Source of the DNA: an uncultured Hyphomonas sp. | GTDB lineage: Bacteria; Pseudomonadota; Alphaproteobacteria; Caulobacterales; Hyphomonadaceae | Reading direction: 5' to 3' | Length of the DNA stretch: 64,000 bases | Assembly: GCF_963678195.1 (NCBI RefSeq) | Contig: NZ_OY782759.1 | Coordinates: 1,488,001-1,552,000, forward strand | Shown here: piece by piece, positions 26,256 to 34,248 of the stretch | Layout: every line of letters begins with the position of its first letter | Position numbering within the stretch: the stretch's first letter is position 1 | Position numbers and translations under genes: made by a program | The notes under the pieces: model-generated | The model's database searches: none | Seen by the model: the letters and a program-made list of their open reading frames with translations, nothing else | Told to the model about the DNA's origin: nothing

Positions 26256-26563
26256 CCGGCAAACACATGGCTGAAGGCAATGATGAGTTTTGTGGTCATC
26301 TGTATTGTGAGGCCTTCCGGGCGGCTGACTTTCCAGTGGCTCGCGCTGGCCGACAGCGTGTCGCGGAACGACATCACCCGATAGGCCATCTGCTTCTCGA
26401 CATGCGTTTGTCCTTCATAGTGTTCAGAGAGGACGGTCAGTGCCTTCAGGAAGTGTTCGAGCCGCTCAGTCTCCACATCGTCGCTCATCCGGAATTTCGT
26501 GAGGAGGCCATCATCGGCGTCATACTCGTGTTCGAACAATGCGAATGCGTCTTCCGTCTTCAT
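26252..26563 (-). CDS. Hypothetical protein, first of coupled minus-strand set
   Basis: Product of 103 residues from ATG 26563, helical and acidic in its first half. Its stop overlaps the next start (GTGA). No family is recognised. The promoter for the set of five minus-strand genes (26563 down to 24626) should lie between 26563 and 26688, shared with the divergent gene. Confidence 0.45.
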   Translation of the reverse strand: MKTEDAFALFEHEYDADDGLLTKFRMSDDVETERLEHFLKALTVLSEHYEGQTHVEKQMAYRVMSFRDTLSASASHWKVSRPEGLTIQMTTKLIIAFSHVFAG

Positions 26564-26687
26564 GGTGTCTTGAATCGCTTTCCTGACTTCGTCGTGGAGT
26601 TAGCTCGGAAAAGTTGACGAGATAAAGGCGCAGATCGCCATAATTTGTTACCTTTCAAGCGTGTATGAACGCTCGCAGGAGGGATGC

Positions 26688-27014
26688 ATGTTCAGGCATT
26701 TTGATATAAATCCGGAAGCCTCTTGGAGTGACTATGCCCGTAATGGCGTTCTGGCGGACCATATCTATAATCTAGCCCTGTCCAGGGTGAACGAACAGGA
26801 TTGGGCTTATATCAATCCGGCGAGCGGGATTGGCATATTTGAAGATGCCGCAGGAAATTACCTGTGCCTTGAGACAGCGGACGAGAGGGCAACGAATGTC
26901 ATACAGTCCATGCATTGCGGACTGGAAGACGAGGCGCCTTCGGAGATGAAACATTTTATTGATCAGTTCGTGACGGATTTCGATCTGATCGTCGCACTTA
27001 AAGAAGAGACGTAA
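26688..27014 (+). CDS. Small hypothetical protein
   Basis: Product of 108 residues. ATG 26688 follows AGGAGG closely, which decides it over the GTG at 26661. It contains IGIFEDAAGNYLCLETADERATNV, shortened here as a strand-turn-strand pattern, and ends acidic. No family is recognised. It is divergent from the coupled minus-strand set. Confidence 0.5.
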   Translation: MFRHFDINPEASWSDYARNGVLADHIYNLALSRVNEQDWAYINPASGIGIFEDAAGNYLCLETADERATNVIQSMHCGLEDEAPSEMKHFIDQFVTDFDLIVALKEET

Positions 27015-27137
27015 CGCAACGCCGAGTTCGATTGAGCAGCAAGGCGTCAGATCACCGGCTTGGGTGATAGAAGAGGGGGGATTCGTTGAGCTTCAAAGCA
27101 TTTGTCACAGCCACATTACTTTTCTTGGGGACCGAGC

Positions 27138-27536
27138 GTGAAGGATAATCTGGACAAAGCGTCGCCCGAGCACGCTGTCGCTTATTTAAAGCGATGCGGG
27201 GTCGAAGCGGTGCAGACTGACTATGGATTTCGGGTTTTGCATCCGGAGTTCAGTGATCGCACTTTTGCCGATTGCGGCATGGACAATGACAGCTCCATTT
27301 CGCTGTCCGTGAATTCGGATGAGTCGCCGCCAATCATTTGGTTTTTTCGCGTGGACTTCATGGAAATGGCGAACTTCATCGCGCAGGCCTATGGGCATTG
27401 TGGCGATGTAGCTCGCACACCAGCCGCAATAGTAAGTGCTATGCGCGCGCTTGAAAAAACTTATGACGATACAGCTCTACGCGAAATGACCGCAGCGTTT
27501 CTCGGTGAATTAGAGGACGATCAAGGGTCGGCGTGA
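27138..27536 (+). CDS. Hypothetical protein
   Basis: Product of 132 residues from GTG 27138, with GGGGAC upstream; a TTG at 27102 extends it by 12 residues. No family is recognised. Just upstream, a TTG at 27086 with a strong GAGGGGGG site opens another frame reading MSFKAFVTATLLFLG and stops at 27148. This looks like a signal-peptide start shifted out of frame, so the gene may once have encoded a longer secreted protein. Confidence 0.45.
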   Translation: MKDNLDKASPEHAVAYLKRCGVEAVQTDYGFRVLHPEFSDRTFADCGMDNDSSISLSVNSDESPPIIWFFRVDFMEMANFIAQAYGHCGDVARTPAAIVSAMRALEKTYDDTALREMTAAFLGELEDDQGSA

Positions 27537-27559
27537 AGCCATTGCGCTAACCGACATTT

Positions 27560-28030
27560 TTGAAGGACGAACGGAATTTGAAGGACCCAAAAACACAACT
27601 TCACAATAGAGCGGTCAATACGACTAAAGTACACTCAACGTCATCCTTATTCCGGCGCCTTTGGCCAGCGGCTGTGGCGACGGCCGCCTTCGCTGCACTG
27701 GCGCATGCCGCGCTTGTCGCCGTCGCTGCGAGGTCGTTCGGTCTGGAGCTCGCCTATATCGCAGTCCTCAGCTTTGTTGTGGCGCTGGTTGTTGCTTTGA
27801 TCGGTGGGGCAGTTTTGCTCGCAATAGTCAAAGTATTGAGGTTGGGGCTCATCTCGTCCTTGCTATTGTTTCTAATTGTTATTCAGGCGGTCGCTATCTG
27901 GCTGGAGTTCTATTTCTTCGAGTTCCAGAATGGCTGGGCCGATATATCCTGGCAATACGGGCTGATCTCTGTTCCCGCCTCGTTGGTCGCGTGGCACCAG
28001 TCAGTGTTTTACAATCACAAGCGCACTTGA
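27560..28030 (+). CDS. Small integral membrane protein
   Basis: Product of 156 residues from TTG 27560; a second TTG at 27578 is possible. Three or four hydrophobic segments occupy residues about 34-150 (for example AVLSFVVALVVALIGGAVLL and ISSLLLFLIVIQAVAIWLEF). The N-terminus is basic. It lies 10 nt before the lipoprotein gene and is probably co-transcribed with it. Function unknown. Confidence 0.5.
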   Translation: MKDERNLKDPKTQLHNRAVNTTKVHSTSSLFRRLWPAAVATAAFAALAHAALVAVAARSFGLELAYIAVLSFVVALVVALIGGAVLLAIVKVLRLGLISSLLLFLIVIQAVAIWLEFYFFEFQNGWADISWQYGLISVPASLVAWHQSVFYNHKRT

Positions 28031-28040
28031 GGAGCAGCCC

Positions 28041-28673
28041 ATGTCGAGATTTTGGATACTTGCAGCGACTGCCACATTCGGTGTTTGCCTCGCCGGCTGC
28101 GCAAAGGCTGAGCCGCCGGAAGCGATGGAAAAGGCGGCGACGGTGCAACCTGGAACAATAGAAGAAGCGGCGGTGGTGCAAGACAGCGTAGAATCTGACC
28201 CGTCCTTCGCAGAACTGTCACCGGACGATTTTGATGACCCCGGTATGTATGACCGGCTGGTCTTCATAAACACCTTCACAGAACGCCTGAGAGACGGTGC
28301 TGCGGTGGCGGACATGATGGCGCCGACTTTCTTCTTCGTATACGCGGAACAACATGAATGTGCGGGCTACACGACAGGGTTTGAGCCTTCGATGCCCGCC
28401 AGTAATATCGACACTCGTTTCATGTTTCCGGCGACCTTTGCGTGGGATGGAGGCGATTGCGACGTCCCACCCGACACCAACATGGTTCTGCCGTTTCATC
28501 TATCCGATACGGTTTCGAGCTGGGATCGGATAGATGTGGAGGCCGTAGATGCCAACTACACCGTGTTCAGCCTGATGGACCCAGGCCGCCATGATTATGT
28601 GTTGTTGAATACGGAGCCTTCTGGTGACACCTACGAGATCACCCAGATCGATTACCGTTGGGAGTACAGGTGA
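28041..28673 (+). CDS. Putative lipoprotein
   Basis: Product of 210 residues. The signal segment ends in LAGC at residues 17-20, a clean lipobox, followed by an acidic Glu/Pro-rich linker. ATG 28041 has AGGAG about 8 nt upstream. The mature domain has two Cys (HECAGY and GGDCDVP) that may pair. No family is recognised. Likely outer-membrane or periplasmic anchored. Confidence 0.55.
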   Translation: MSRFWILAATATFGVCLAGCAKAEPPEAMEKAATVQPGTIEEAAVVQDSVESDPSFAELSPDDFDDPGMYDRLVFINTFTERLRDGAAVADMMAPTFFFVYAEQHECAGYTTGFEPSMPASNIDTRFMFPATFAWDGGDCDVPPDTNMVLPFHLSDTVSSWDRIDVEAVDANYTVFSLMDPGRHDYVLLNTEPSGDTYEITQIDYRWEYR

Positions 28674-28807
28674 TGCACAGAACTTGTGACGGAAGAAGTC
28701 TCATGCCTAAAAAAGAAGTACACAGATGAGGTTGTTCGCGCGGCCAATTCGATCTGGCGCCAGCCCGGTATCGATAATCCTTTTCCGAATTTAGAAGCAG
28801 GTCAGTT

Positions 28808-29197
28808 TTGAGGCAGCAGCCGCCAGAGCAAGACCGCCGTGCAGCACGCAAAATATTGCGGGCAAAGACTGCGTATATGAGCAACGCCAAGTGGCGAAAA
28901 CTTTTTTCCGCTTTGCACGATTTACCAGGTGGTTGCGCCGCGGTGGAGATCAAACTTGTTGCTCACTCGAATGTCGTGAGCGTCCCCACGCCTGGTCCAA
29001 ATTTTGAGTTTGAAGATCATTTCGGCGAATGCGGCAGTATCTCCTTCGTGCCATTCTCGCATATCGAATTTGTAAGAGTTTTAAATGCTCTCATCACGAG
29101 TTCAGAGCTGATCCAGCATCTTAACTCGTTTGGAAAGTGGCCAATCACCGAGCTTGACGAAGCTATCCTCATTCACGGTTATGACTGGGGAGAGTAG
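28808..29197 (+). CDS. DUF6678-like small protein
   Basis: Product of 129 residues from TTG 28808; ATG 28877 is an alternative start. The segment TAYMSNAKWRKLFSALHDL and the later FGECGSISFVPFSHIEFVR resemble DUF6678 proteins, which open with a conserved Asn-x-KW motif and are found near immunity-type genes. Function unknown. It ends 2 nt before the next start. Confidence 0.45.
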   Translation: MRQQPPEQDRRAARKILRAKTAYMSNAKWRKLFSALHDLPGGCAAVEIKLVAHSNVVSVPTPGPNFEFEDHFGECGSISFVPFSHIEFVRVLNALITSSELIQHLNSFGKWPITELDEAILIHGYDWGE

Positions 29198-29199
29198 CG

Positions 29200-29472
29200 A
29201 TGGCACTGGATGTTCATGAATATAAATGCGGAAAATTGGGGCGGCTTTTGTTCCAGATAGACGACAAAGCCTATGGCGATCTGCAACCGGCATTCGGGCT
29301 ATTCCAACAACGCACAGGCCTCTTCATCGACCCCTATAGGGACGTCGTCGTGGATTCAGCGCTTCCGGCAATTACCTCGGCCATGAGGGAAGCCCAGACA
29401 TCTTTATCCTTGCTTGGAATATTGGAAGAATGTGAGCGAACGGGGCGGTCTGTAATCTTTGTCGGTGACTGA
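29200..29472 (+). CDS. Small hypothetical protein, immunity-like
   Basis: Product of 90 residues. ATG 29200 is preceded by GGGGAGAG. It contains YGDLQPAFGLFQQRTGLFID and a C-terminal helix ending RTGRSVIFVGD. No family is certain. It is adjacent to and probably co-expressed with the DUF6678-like gene. Confidence 0.5.
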   Translation: MALDVHEYKCGKLGRLLFQIDDKAYGDLQPAFGLFQQRTGLFIDPYRDVVVDSALPAITSAMREAQTSLSLLGILEECERTGRSVIFVGD

Positions 29473-29517
29473 GATGAAATCCGTTGATGATCTCGAGATT
29501 ACTCCGAATGGAACGAT

Positions 29518-29945
29518 GTGAAGGAATTACGTGTGACTATCGAGCTGGACGAGAAGTTTCACCGTCACTGGATGGTTGCGTTGGGGGGGGGGGGGAGGAC
29601 CTGAAATCAAGGGTGTCTGAACTTGAAAACGCGCTGAACCGGATCCTCCATGATGCGCGGAGAGACCAGGAAGTGGATCTGTTTGGCGCGGGTATGGACC
29701 GGCAACTGGTAGACGCACTCAAACGCAGCGGGCATGCGCTTTGGAGTTGGGACTATGATGGCGGGAATGTCGAGCGGTGGAGTTACGATTACACCACGGA
29801 TGAAACTCGTTCCCTTGTTCTGGACATCCATCGGGATTGGAAAGTCAGATGCGACTGGGTCGAAAGGGATCTGCGCTCGGGGGAGAGTAATTTCATCATC
29901 GGCGTTTGCGACCCAGGTTTTGATCAGGATCAGTGGTCGGAATAG
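29518..29945 (+). pseudogene. Gene frameshifted (or phase-variable) at a 13-G tract
   Basis: GTG 29518, with GGA upstream, opens VKELRVTIELDEKFHRHWMV and runs into 13 consecutive G at 29583-29595. At this length the frame then stops almost at once. The frame that continues past the tract (EDLKSRVSELENALNRILHD) stays open to 29945, with natural composition throughout. A tract of 11 or 14 G would join them into a protein of about 142 residues. This may be a phase-variable switch, a fixed frameshift or a sequencing error. The downstream half is coiled-coil-like, then a Trp/Asp-rich domain. No family is recognised. Confidence 0.5.
29583..29595. repeat. Homopolymeric G13 tract
   Basis: Thirteen G in a row inside a coding region. 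Tracts of this length slip easily during replication and are typical switches in contingency genes. The tract decides whether the gene at 29518-29945 is read through. Confidence 0.9.
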
Positions 29946-30032
29946 CACCCGCGAGGTCGACCGCTCCTTGCGCGCCGCTCTCGTGGGGCTGTGGGCAATT
30001 TTATCGAGACGTCATTTCTGCGGAGAAACAGT

Positions 30033-30392
30033 ATGAAAACAATCTATGATCTTGCCGTCTCACTGGCCCGAGACCCGGAGCAGGTGGCTGACGCGCAGGC
30101 TCTGACCCAGGATAAAAACCGGCCGCATATGGGCTTGAAAGGCGCCTATGGTCTCTTCGGCAGTGCGGAATGGTGGGTAAATTTGAAGTCAGGCAAGATG
30201 CCCACAAATCTCTATGAGGGCGAAATCGAAAGACTTCAGTTTGAGGGCATGCACAAGGAGGGGCGCTCATTCACACTCCGGCTCACGGATGGCGGAAACT
30301 ACAAGTACAGCTGCGTGGCCAACGAAAAATCCGACATGGGAGCCTATGCGGTAGGGCGCAAAGTGCGCGTGACGACCTATTCGGGCCCATGA
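30033..30392 (+). CDS. Small hypothetical protein
   Basis: Product of 119 residues. ATG 30033 follows GGAG at about 8 nt, deciding it over an upstream TTG. The second half (GEIERLQFEGMHKEGRSFTL ... VGRKVRVTTYS) looks like a small beta-barrel. No signal peptide. No family is recognised. It is the last gene of the small-gene block before the IS6 remnant. Confidence 0.5.
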   Translation: MKTIYDLAVSLARDPEQVADAQALTQDKNRPHMGLKGAYGLFGSAEWWVNLKSGKMPTNLYEGEIERLQFEGMHKEGRSFTLRLTDGGNYKYSCVANEKSDMGAYAVGRKVRVTTYSGP

Positions 30393-30559
30393 AAAGCGGA
30401 TCGGAGTTTGAGTTCGTCTGGATGGTGGAAATCGACTGTGACTGACGCTTGCGTCTTGCGCTTATGCGTCCAATTCTATCCTCCGAGCCAGGGCGGCCGG
30501 ATAGCCTTGCCGGACCTCTCTGGCGGCGTATACCGCCCGCACCTGGCTTTAGACGAAGA

Positions 30560-31122
30560 GGATTGTCAGGGGAACTGGCCTTGAGACGACGCATTCTGGA
30601 GCTTTGGTTCCGGAAATGAGCCAGAATCCATTTCGATACTTCAAGACTTCGCCCGAGATCATCCAACTTGCGGTTATGATGTACGTTCGATTTCCGCTCT
30701 CGCTGCGCAACGTCGAAGACCTACTTCACGAACGCGGGATTGATATTTGCCACAAAACGGTTCGTCACTCAGGTCGTCGTGACCGACAGGTGCCATTCCT
30801 ACCGCGCGGCCATGAAAGAGATTGGAAATGCGGGACGCCAGGAATGTGGCCGACATCTGAACAATCGGGCTGAAAATTCCCACCTTCCATTTCGCCGACG
30901 AGAGCGAGCGATGTCGCGGTTCTGGCGCATGCGGAGTTTTCAGAAATTCGCTTTGATCCATTCGTCTGTATACAACCACTTCAATCATTAAAGGAATATC
31001 GAGAGCAGGGCCGGGCTCAAATCGCTACGTGACGTCGCTCTTCTCGAATGGCGCGAGTTAGTCGCTGCCTAAGACCTGCTGGTCCGCAAATAATGGAGAC
31101 TGGTTCGAGTTACTCTGACAAC
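30560..31122 (+). mobile_element. IS6-family insertion sequence remnant with internal deletion
   Basis: The left end (GGATTGTCAGGGG) and the right end (GAGACTGGTTCGAGTTACTCTGACA) match the other copies. The transposase (ATG 30616) reads SQNPFRYFKTSPEIIQLAVM... up to TVRH, then jumps to QVVVTDRCHSYRAAMK. About 248 nt that are present in the 59-kb copy are missing here, which removes the first catalytic Asp and shifts the frame. A further stop lies in the HFNH region. It cannot be active. It marks the left border of the sulfatase/TonB module. Confidence 0.8.
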
Positions 31123-31128
31123 TCCACT

Positions 31129-31161
31129 TGACTCAATAGTCATATTGGACTAGGTATCCAA
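31129..31161. promoter_or_regulatory. Two palindromes upstream of the VOC fragment/sulfatase region
   Basis: TGACT-CAAT-AGTCA (31129-31142) is followed by TTGGACTAGGTATCCAA (31145-31161). The second closely matches the perfect palindrome TGGACTAGTAGTCCA at 34193, next to the TetR gene. A shared operator for that TetR regulator is the simplest reading. Confidence 0.5.
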
Positions 31162-31195
31162 AATACAAATATTGGCGCTGGGAGGATAAGGTCAG

Positions 31196-31432
31196 ATGCC
31201 GGTAATAAAAATTGAAGACATTGCCCATGTGAGATTTTCTGACCCGGACTTGGTTGAAATGCGCGCATTTCTGGAAGAATTCGGCTTCTCCTGTTCGGTG
31301 CACGGGGGGCGTTTGTATGGGCGGGGCAGAGATGGCCGTCCATTTTTGCATGCGACTGAGCCTGGAGACCCGGGCTTCAGGGCGCAGGGTTTGCGGGCGT
31401 GTGCGTTACCAATCCGGACACAGATTAATTGA
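31196..31432 (+). pseudogene. N-terminal fragment of a VOC-family (extradiol dioxygenase-like) protein
   Basis: A 78-codon frame reads IEDIAHVRFSDPDLVEMRAF ... GRLYGRGRDGRPFLHATEPG. This is the typical first repeat of a VOC/extradiol dioxygenase, where such proteins are normally about 300 residues. The frame ends early, and the next ~170 nt before the sulfatase show no continuation. It is a truncated gene, still downstream of the operator-like palindromes. Confidence 0.6.
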
Positions 31433-31607
31433 CGGCATATGCCGGATGCAACCGTAACTGGTTGAATGAACACCAGGCGGAAGCCGTCCTCGTCAAGCCG
31501 GATAGATATATTTTTTGGGACCGGGGCGCCGGATCGTCTGGCCAAAGCATGGCGGGACAGCGTGCTCCTGCCGTGCGGTATTTTGGCCGAAGTGTGAGGA
31601 ACAGGAC

Positions 31608-33353
31608 ATGAAAGATATGGAAGATAGTAACACGCTAACAAGAAAAACGTTTCTCATGGGGGCTGGCGCATTTCTTGGAGCGACTCCTGCGTGCGCATCT
31701 ACGCCCGGCACGCAAGGAATCGGCGCTGCCCCTGCGCACGTCCGGCGGCAACGCCCGAATATTCTCCTTATCATGTCTGACCAGCAGTTCGGCTTGCCTG
31801 ATCTGCCAAGCAGCCTCGATCTGCCGGGGCATGAGGCCCTGCTGAAGGCAGGCGCTTCCTTCACCAATTTCCACGTCCACTTGACGCCATGCGGACCTTC
31901 CCGATCAACCTTGTATACTGGGCGACACATTCAGCAGACCAAGGTGATCGCCAATCCGAGTAATCCGCCATATCCGGAGCTGTCGCCTGATATAGCCACT
32001 GTAGGAACCTATCTGAAGGCGCGCGGCTACCAGACGCGCTATAAGGGCAAGTGGCATCTCAGCCTGTTGGGGGACTCATCCGAGAAAGCGCTTATCTCGG
32101 CGTCAAAGAGTCGGGCGCTTGAACCTTATGGTTTCTCGCAATTCAACGAGTATGGTGACCCGACCGGCTATACTTGGGGCGGGCTACGCTATGATCCCGG
32201 TATCGCTTCAGACGCGATCAGCATGATCGAAGACATGCGCGCTGATGCTGATGACGGGACCCCCTGGTTCCTGGCGGTCAACTTCGTGAACCCGCATGAC
32301 ATCATGTTCTATGACGCGACCGGCGAGCAGGAGCAAACCCGCCTGGCACAGGGCTTTATTAGTCCGCTCAAAGGTGACCCGGAAATTGGCCCATACAAGG
32401 ATTTTTTAGACGCTCCCTTGCCAGCGAGTCTGATGGGCGACGATCTGTCGACCAAACCCCAATCGCACCGCGACCAGCTTGTTGGGCTTGACTATATTTT
32501 TGGCGTGATGGAGCGGAAGGACGAGGAAGCCTGGCGTCGGTATCGCAATTATTATTTCAATTGTGTGCGCGACCTCGACAGGAGTGTCGATGTCCTGCTG
32601 CGAGGGCTCAAGGCTTCAGGTCAGGCCGACAATACAATTGTTGTCTTCTGTGCGGACCATGGAGAAATGGCTGGTGCGCATGGTTTGCGGCAAAAGTTGT
32701 CGACAATCTACAAGGAGAATCTTCGTGTACCATTCATTGTTCGCCATCCGGATGTGAATGGCGGCTATGAAACGAAGGCGCTGGCCTCGGCGGTGGACGT
32801 TGTCCCGACACTTCTTTCGCTGGCGGGCAATGGAGAGACCGGCGAGGATGATGCGGTCACGTTGCCGGGTCTGGATGTGTCTGGTGCAATCGGGTCGGCC
32901 TCGGGGCGGACCCGCCGGGACGAAGAAGGAATTCTGTTCAACAATGCCACTGTATATGGATGGGATAATGAATTCCTCAAACAGCAGCTCAATGCGTTCG
33001 CCAATCGCGATACCGAAACGCTCAACTCACTGCAGAAGGCCGGGCCAAGCCTGAAAAACCGAGTGCTGATCAGAGGTGTCCACGACGGGCGCTACAAGTT
33101 TGCGCGCTACTTTGCTCCGGCGCAGCACCACATGCCAGACACTTGGGACAGCTTGCTCCAGTATAATGACCTTGAGCTTTACGACACGCTCAATGACCCC
33201 GATGAAATGGTCAATCTGGCTGCCGATCCGGGGTTGTATAAGGAGGAAATTGAGCGCTTGAATGGCATGACGAATGCCCTGATCCGGCGCGAAGTGGGGG
33301 ATGATACAGGGGCAGAATATCCTGGTCCGCCAGAGCGTTACAACACGGTCTGA
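31608..33353 (+). CDS. Type I sulfatase, exported
   Basis: Product of 581 residues. ATG 31608 has GAGGAACAGG upstream; a longer upstream extension has no support. The N-terminus carries a Tat-like signal (TRKTFLMGAGAFLGA) ending near ACAS. The sulfatase signature CGPSRSTLYTG has Cys95 as the residue to be converted to formylglycine. Other metal and sulfate ligands appear as MSDQQ (56-60), NPHD near 229 and CADHGEMAGAHG near 347. Family members hydrolyse sulfate esters in the periplasm and need a formylglycine-generating enzyme, which is not in this window. Its neighbours suggest a sulfated aromatic or alcohol substrate, but this is inference. Confidence 0.85.
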   Translation: MKDMEDSNTLTRKTFLMGAGAFLGATPACASTPGTQGIGAAPAHVRRQRPNILLIMSDQQFGLPDLPSSLDLPGHEALLKAGASFTNFHVHLTPCGPSRSTLYTGRHIQQTKVIANPSNPPYPELSPDIATVGTYLKARGYQTRYKGKWHLSLLGDSSEKALISASKSRALEPYGFSQFNEYGDPTGYTWGGLRYDPGIASDAISMIEDMRADADDGTPWFLAVNFVNPHDIMFYDATGEQEQTRLAQGFISPLKGDPEIGPYKDFLDAPLPASLMGDDLSTKPQSHRDQLVGLDYIFGVMERKDEEAWRRYRNYYFNCVRDLDRSVDVLLRGLKASGQADNTIVVFCADHGEMAGAHGLRQKLSTIYKENLRVPFIVRHPDVNGGYETKALASAVDVVPTLLSLAGNGETGEDDAVTLPGLDVSGAIGSASGRTRRDEEGILFNNATVYGWDNEFLKQQLNAFANRDTETLNSLQKAGPSLKNRVLIRGVHDGRYKFARYFAPAQHHMPDTWDSLLQYNDLELYDTLNDPDEMVNLAADPGLYKEEIERLNGMTNALIRREVGDDTGAEYPGPPERYNTV

Positions 33354-33475
33354 AGGAGGCGATGACGCCTATGTCAGAGGCTTTACCATACGGCTTGTAG
33401 CCTGTGCGACGACAGAAACAGATCCGGAGACGGATAATCCAGAAGCTCCACGTCTAAAGGTTCAAAGACGAAAAC

Positions 33476-34117
33476 TCAGAGGTCGGCTTGTCCTGCGAGT
33501 TTGGCGGCTTCCGTCGCCCGCGCCTCTGGAGTACCGAGAGCCAGCAAAATGCACTTTACCATATGGTAAGCGTGATCGGGCTCTGTTCGGCCGGCGAGCG
33601 TTGAGTGCATCGCCTGGGTGACAGTGCCGACTATGATGTTAATCGCGACTTCGTCGACCTCTAATGTGAACAGGCCCTGATCGCGTCCGGCTTGCATATC
33701 GCGGGCAATATTCGTCTTGGTCGTCCCTCCAATTGGAAGCGGGGAGTCCTTTGCGGCGATATGCAAAAGGACTCGCGCCCAAACAGGGTCGGCTTTCGTA
33801 CGATGTAGGAACCTGCCAAACGTCCAGGCCAAGCGCTCAGGCGCGCCTTCAATGTCCTTTGTGTCGCTATCGATCTGATCGTTCAACTGGTCGACTAACT
33901 CGTCAGCCACAGTTTTTAAAAGATCTTCCTTGGTTTCGAAATAATTATAGAATGTGCCGCGCGAAACGCCTGCTTCGTTGAAAACCTCAGCACTCGTCGC
34001 AGCCTCTAAGCCTTTCTCTGCAAAAACGCGCATTGCGGCATCGACGAGAATAGCGCGTGTCTTTCGGCGCTTTCTCCGACCGATTTCTGATCTTTCCATG
34101 ATCGTGGGAGAGTTCAT
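33476..34117 (-). CDS. TetR-family transcriptional regulator
   Basis: Product of 213 residues. A basic N-terminus (GRRKRRKTRAILVDAAMRVF) leads into the HTH with GVSRGTFYNYFETKEDLL at about 50-67. The ligand-binding C-terminal part is variable, as usual. The gene is divergent from the TonB-receptor gene, and the perfect palindrome at 34193 lies in the shared promoter. Probably represses the receptor and the sulfatase region until a substrate-derived ligand binds. Confidence 0.85.
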   Translation of the reverse strand: MNSPTIMERSEIGRRKRRKTRAILVDAAMRVFAEKGLEAATSAEVFNEAGVSRGTFYNYFETKEDLLKTVADELVDQLNDQIDSDTKDIEGAPERLAWTFGRFLHRTKADPVWARVLLHIAAKDSPLPIGGTTKTNIARDMQAGRDQGLFTLEVDEVAINIIVGTVTQAMHSTLAGRTEPDHAYHMVKCILLALGTPEARATEAAKLAGQADL

Positions 34118-34192
34118 GCGGCTGACTTCGATTAATTTTCAGAGACTCTAAACCAGATACCGCAAATCATCAAATTGACTCAAACTCCAAAA

Positions 34193-34207
34193 TGGACTAG
34201 TAGTCCA
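34193..34207. promoter_or_regulatory. Perfect palindromic operator candidate for the adjacent TetR
   Basis: TGGACTA-G-TAGTCCA has 7-bp arms around one G. It lies about 75 nt before the TetR start and 42 nt before the TonB-receptor start. A near match occurs at 31145-31161. This is typical in size and position for a TetR dimer site. Confidence 0.6.
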
Positions 34208-34248
34208 AATTATACCTGCTACTAGATAGGCGGGACAGGGAGGAAGTC

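Noticed and set aside
29474-29521. 15-codon ORF MKSVDDLEITPNGTM
   Set aside because: Too short, and explained as spacer between two genes; no family.
31515-31607. N-terminal extension of the sulfatase
   Set aside because: The extension is basic and Cys-rich with no ribosome site. ATG 31608 with a good site leads directly into the export signal.
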